Assembly: GCA_030590585.1 (NCBI GenBank)
Contig: JAUUYD010000145.1
Span: forward strand, 1-6,355
Origin: Spirochaeta sp.
GTDB taxonomy: Bacteria > Spirochaetota > Spirochaetia > Spirochaetales_E > Spirochaetaceae_B
Reading direction: 5' to 3'
Length of the DNA: 6,355 nt
Below are positions 5,360-6,355 of the stretch, piece after piece. Numbering within the stretch: position 1 is the first letter of the stretch; each line of letters opens with the position of its first letter. The position numbers and the translations under genes are program-made. The notes beneath the pieces were generated by a model that made no database searches, was not told where the DNA came from, and worked only from the letters and a program-made list of their open reading frames with translations.

Positions 5360-6355
5360 ATGCATTACATTTGTCAGAAAGAAGACTGGACGAATTTCAG
5401 ATGGGATACCGGCAGTATTCTCACGGCTCTATCGCTTGCGAAATCCCAGCAAGGATACATCCTCGGCCAGGCCGATTCATTTGAGTTAAAGGACCAGGGG
5501 GATCTTATTACAGATGAGGCCTTGAGCACTTCCGCCATCGAAGGTGAGCTGCTTGATCGGGATTCAATCTGGTCTTCTGTAGCCCGTAGGCTTGGTCTTC
5601 CCACAGCCGGCATGCCCGATCCGAAACAAAGCGGAGACGGCCTGGTCGATGTTTTTATCGATGCAACCCGCAATCATGATAAAAAATTAACCCCGGATCG
5701 ATTATGGGCATGGCAGGCCGCGCTCTTCAAAATCAAGACCGGTGGATGGAGAACAGGCTCACAGACAATGCGTGTCGTTTCCGGTTCCATGGGTGATGAA
5801 GTTGTTCATTTCGAAGCACTGCCCTCGGGGCAGGTGATTAAAGAAATGGATGAGTTTTTCAGGTGGTGGAATAGTCCTGTTAATGAATCCGATGGGATTC
5901 TCAGGGCCGCAATTGCCCATTTCCGGTTTGTCACCGTACATCCCTTTGAAGACGGTAACGGCCGGGTATCCCGGGCCTTGACGGATTTGGCTCTGGCACA
6001 GGATGAGAAAACGGGCATGAGGCTCTACAGCCTTTCATCGCAGATTATCAAGGACAAATCCGAATACTACCGGATTCTGGAGAAAACCCAGAAGGGCAGA
6101 GGGGATATCACCGAATGGCTCATCTGGTTTCTCACCACATTTGAAAAGAGCATAAAAAACTCCAAAAGATCCATCAGTAAAGCTATGTTCCTCGGCCAAT
6201 ATTTCAGAAGTCTTTCAGATATCCATTTGAGAGAGACACAGCTGAAGGTGTTGAAGAAAATGCTTGAACGCTACCCTGAAGAATTTCAGGGGGGACTTAC
6301 AAACCGCAAATATGCTGCCATGACGAAGGTGAGTTCGGAAACTGCCAAGCGGGAT
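5360..6355 (+). CDS. Fic family protein with N-terminal DUF4172-like domain (class II), C-terminus cut by window edge
   Basis: Fic enzymes usually transfer AMP from ATP to a hydroxyl side chain of a target protein (some reverse this); the target here is unknown. The frame is open for 332 codons to the window edge. GAGGA (5349-5353) sits six bases before ATG 5360, supporting the start. Residues 1-80 resemble the DUF4172 domain found ahead of Fic in this subgroup. They include STSAIEGE (56-63), which fits the inhibitory helix motif [S/T]xxxE[G/N], with E61 expected to block ATP binding; this makes it class II, self-inhibited. The flap region is about 130-155 (GGWRTG, VVHFEALP). The catalytic motif HPFEDGNGR (194-202) is complete, with H194 as base and the Asp for metal binding. 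The last residues, LTNRKYAAMTKVSSETAKRD (313-332), look like the start of a C-terminal winged helix, so perhaps 30-50 residues are missing. Base composition resembles leuS, unlike the AbiE operon. Likely a regulator or a self-contained toxin-like enzyme. Confidence 0.93.
   Translation, partial: MHYICQKEDWTNFRWDTGSILTALSLAKSQQGYILGQADSFELKDQGDLITDEALSTSAIEGELLDRDSIWSSVARRLGLPTAGMPDPKQSGDGLVDVFIDATRNHDKKLTPDRLWAWQAALFKIKTGGWRTGSQTMRVVSGSMGDEVVHFEALPSGQVIKEMDEFFRWWNSPVNESDGILRAAIAHFRFVTVHPFEDGNGRVSRALTDLALAQDEKTGMRLYSLSSQIIKDKSEYYRILEKTQKGRGDITEWLIWFLTTFEKSIKNSKRSISKAMFLGQYFRSLSDIHLRETQLKVLKKMLERYPEEFQGGLTNRKYAAMTKVSSETAKRD

Noticed and set aside
5374..6018. Minus-strand open frames opposite fic
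   Set aside because: Antisense to the Fic coding frame, which carries the complete catalytic motif.

Overview
The window looks like a piece of a bacterial chromosome. The partial LeuS at the left edge resembles, from memory, spirochaete leucyl-tRNA synthetases (the HVGH context, GFSYDWDR and [14 protein letters not shown] segments), so a free-living spirochaete is my best guess. That is an impression without any search behind it.

Layout: (1) 1-2194, minus strand: leuS, cut at its 3' end by the window edge. (2) 2195-2458: no convincing gene, but two close perfect palindromes. (3) 2459-3065, plus strand: a decayed gene pair, consisting of the first part of a GntR-type regulator followed by an eroded short-chain dehydrogenase/reductase (SDR) whose family landmarks survive in order across two frames with stops between them. 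(4) 3053-4551, minus strand: an intact, visibly AT-rich two-gene operon, abiEi-abiEii, a type IV toxin-antitoxin / abortive-infection pair, with a candidate promoter and an inverted repeat upstream (4605-4673). (5) 4709-5316, plus strand: a broken ThiF/MoeB/HesA-family E1-like gene with a nonsense codon, loss of the ATP-binding glycine loop and a frameshift at a run of eight T. (6) 5313-5342: a stem-loop over the stop of that pseudogene. (7) 5360-6355, plus strand: the start of a class II Fic-family AMP-transferase, cut by the right edge.

Taken together, a housekeeping gene borders a zone of erosion. Every plus-strand gene between leuS and fic is broken, while the only intact genes inside are the AbiE pair. 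The AbiE pair has different base composition and opposite orientation, which fits arrival of a defence/toxin module by transfer into a region no longer under selection. AbiEi is expected to repress the operon and counter AbiEii, a nucleotidyltransferase-fold toxin. The neighbouring Fic protein carries its own inhibitory helix, so two nucleotide-transfer enzymes of toxin/regulatory type sit in the same neighbourhood. I see no tRNA, rRNA, CRISPR array or transposase.
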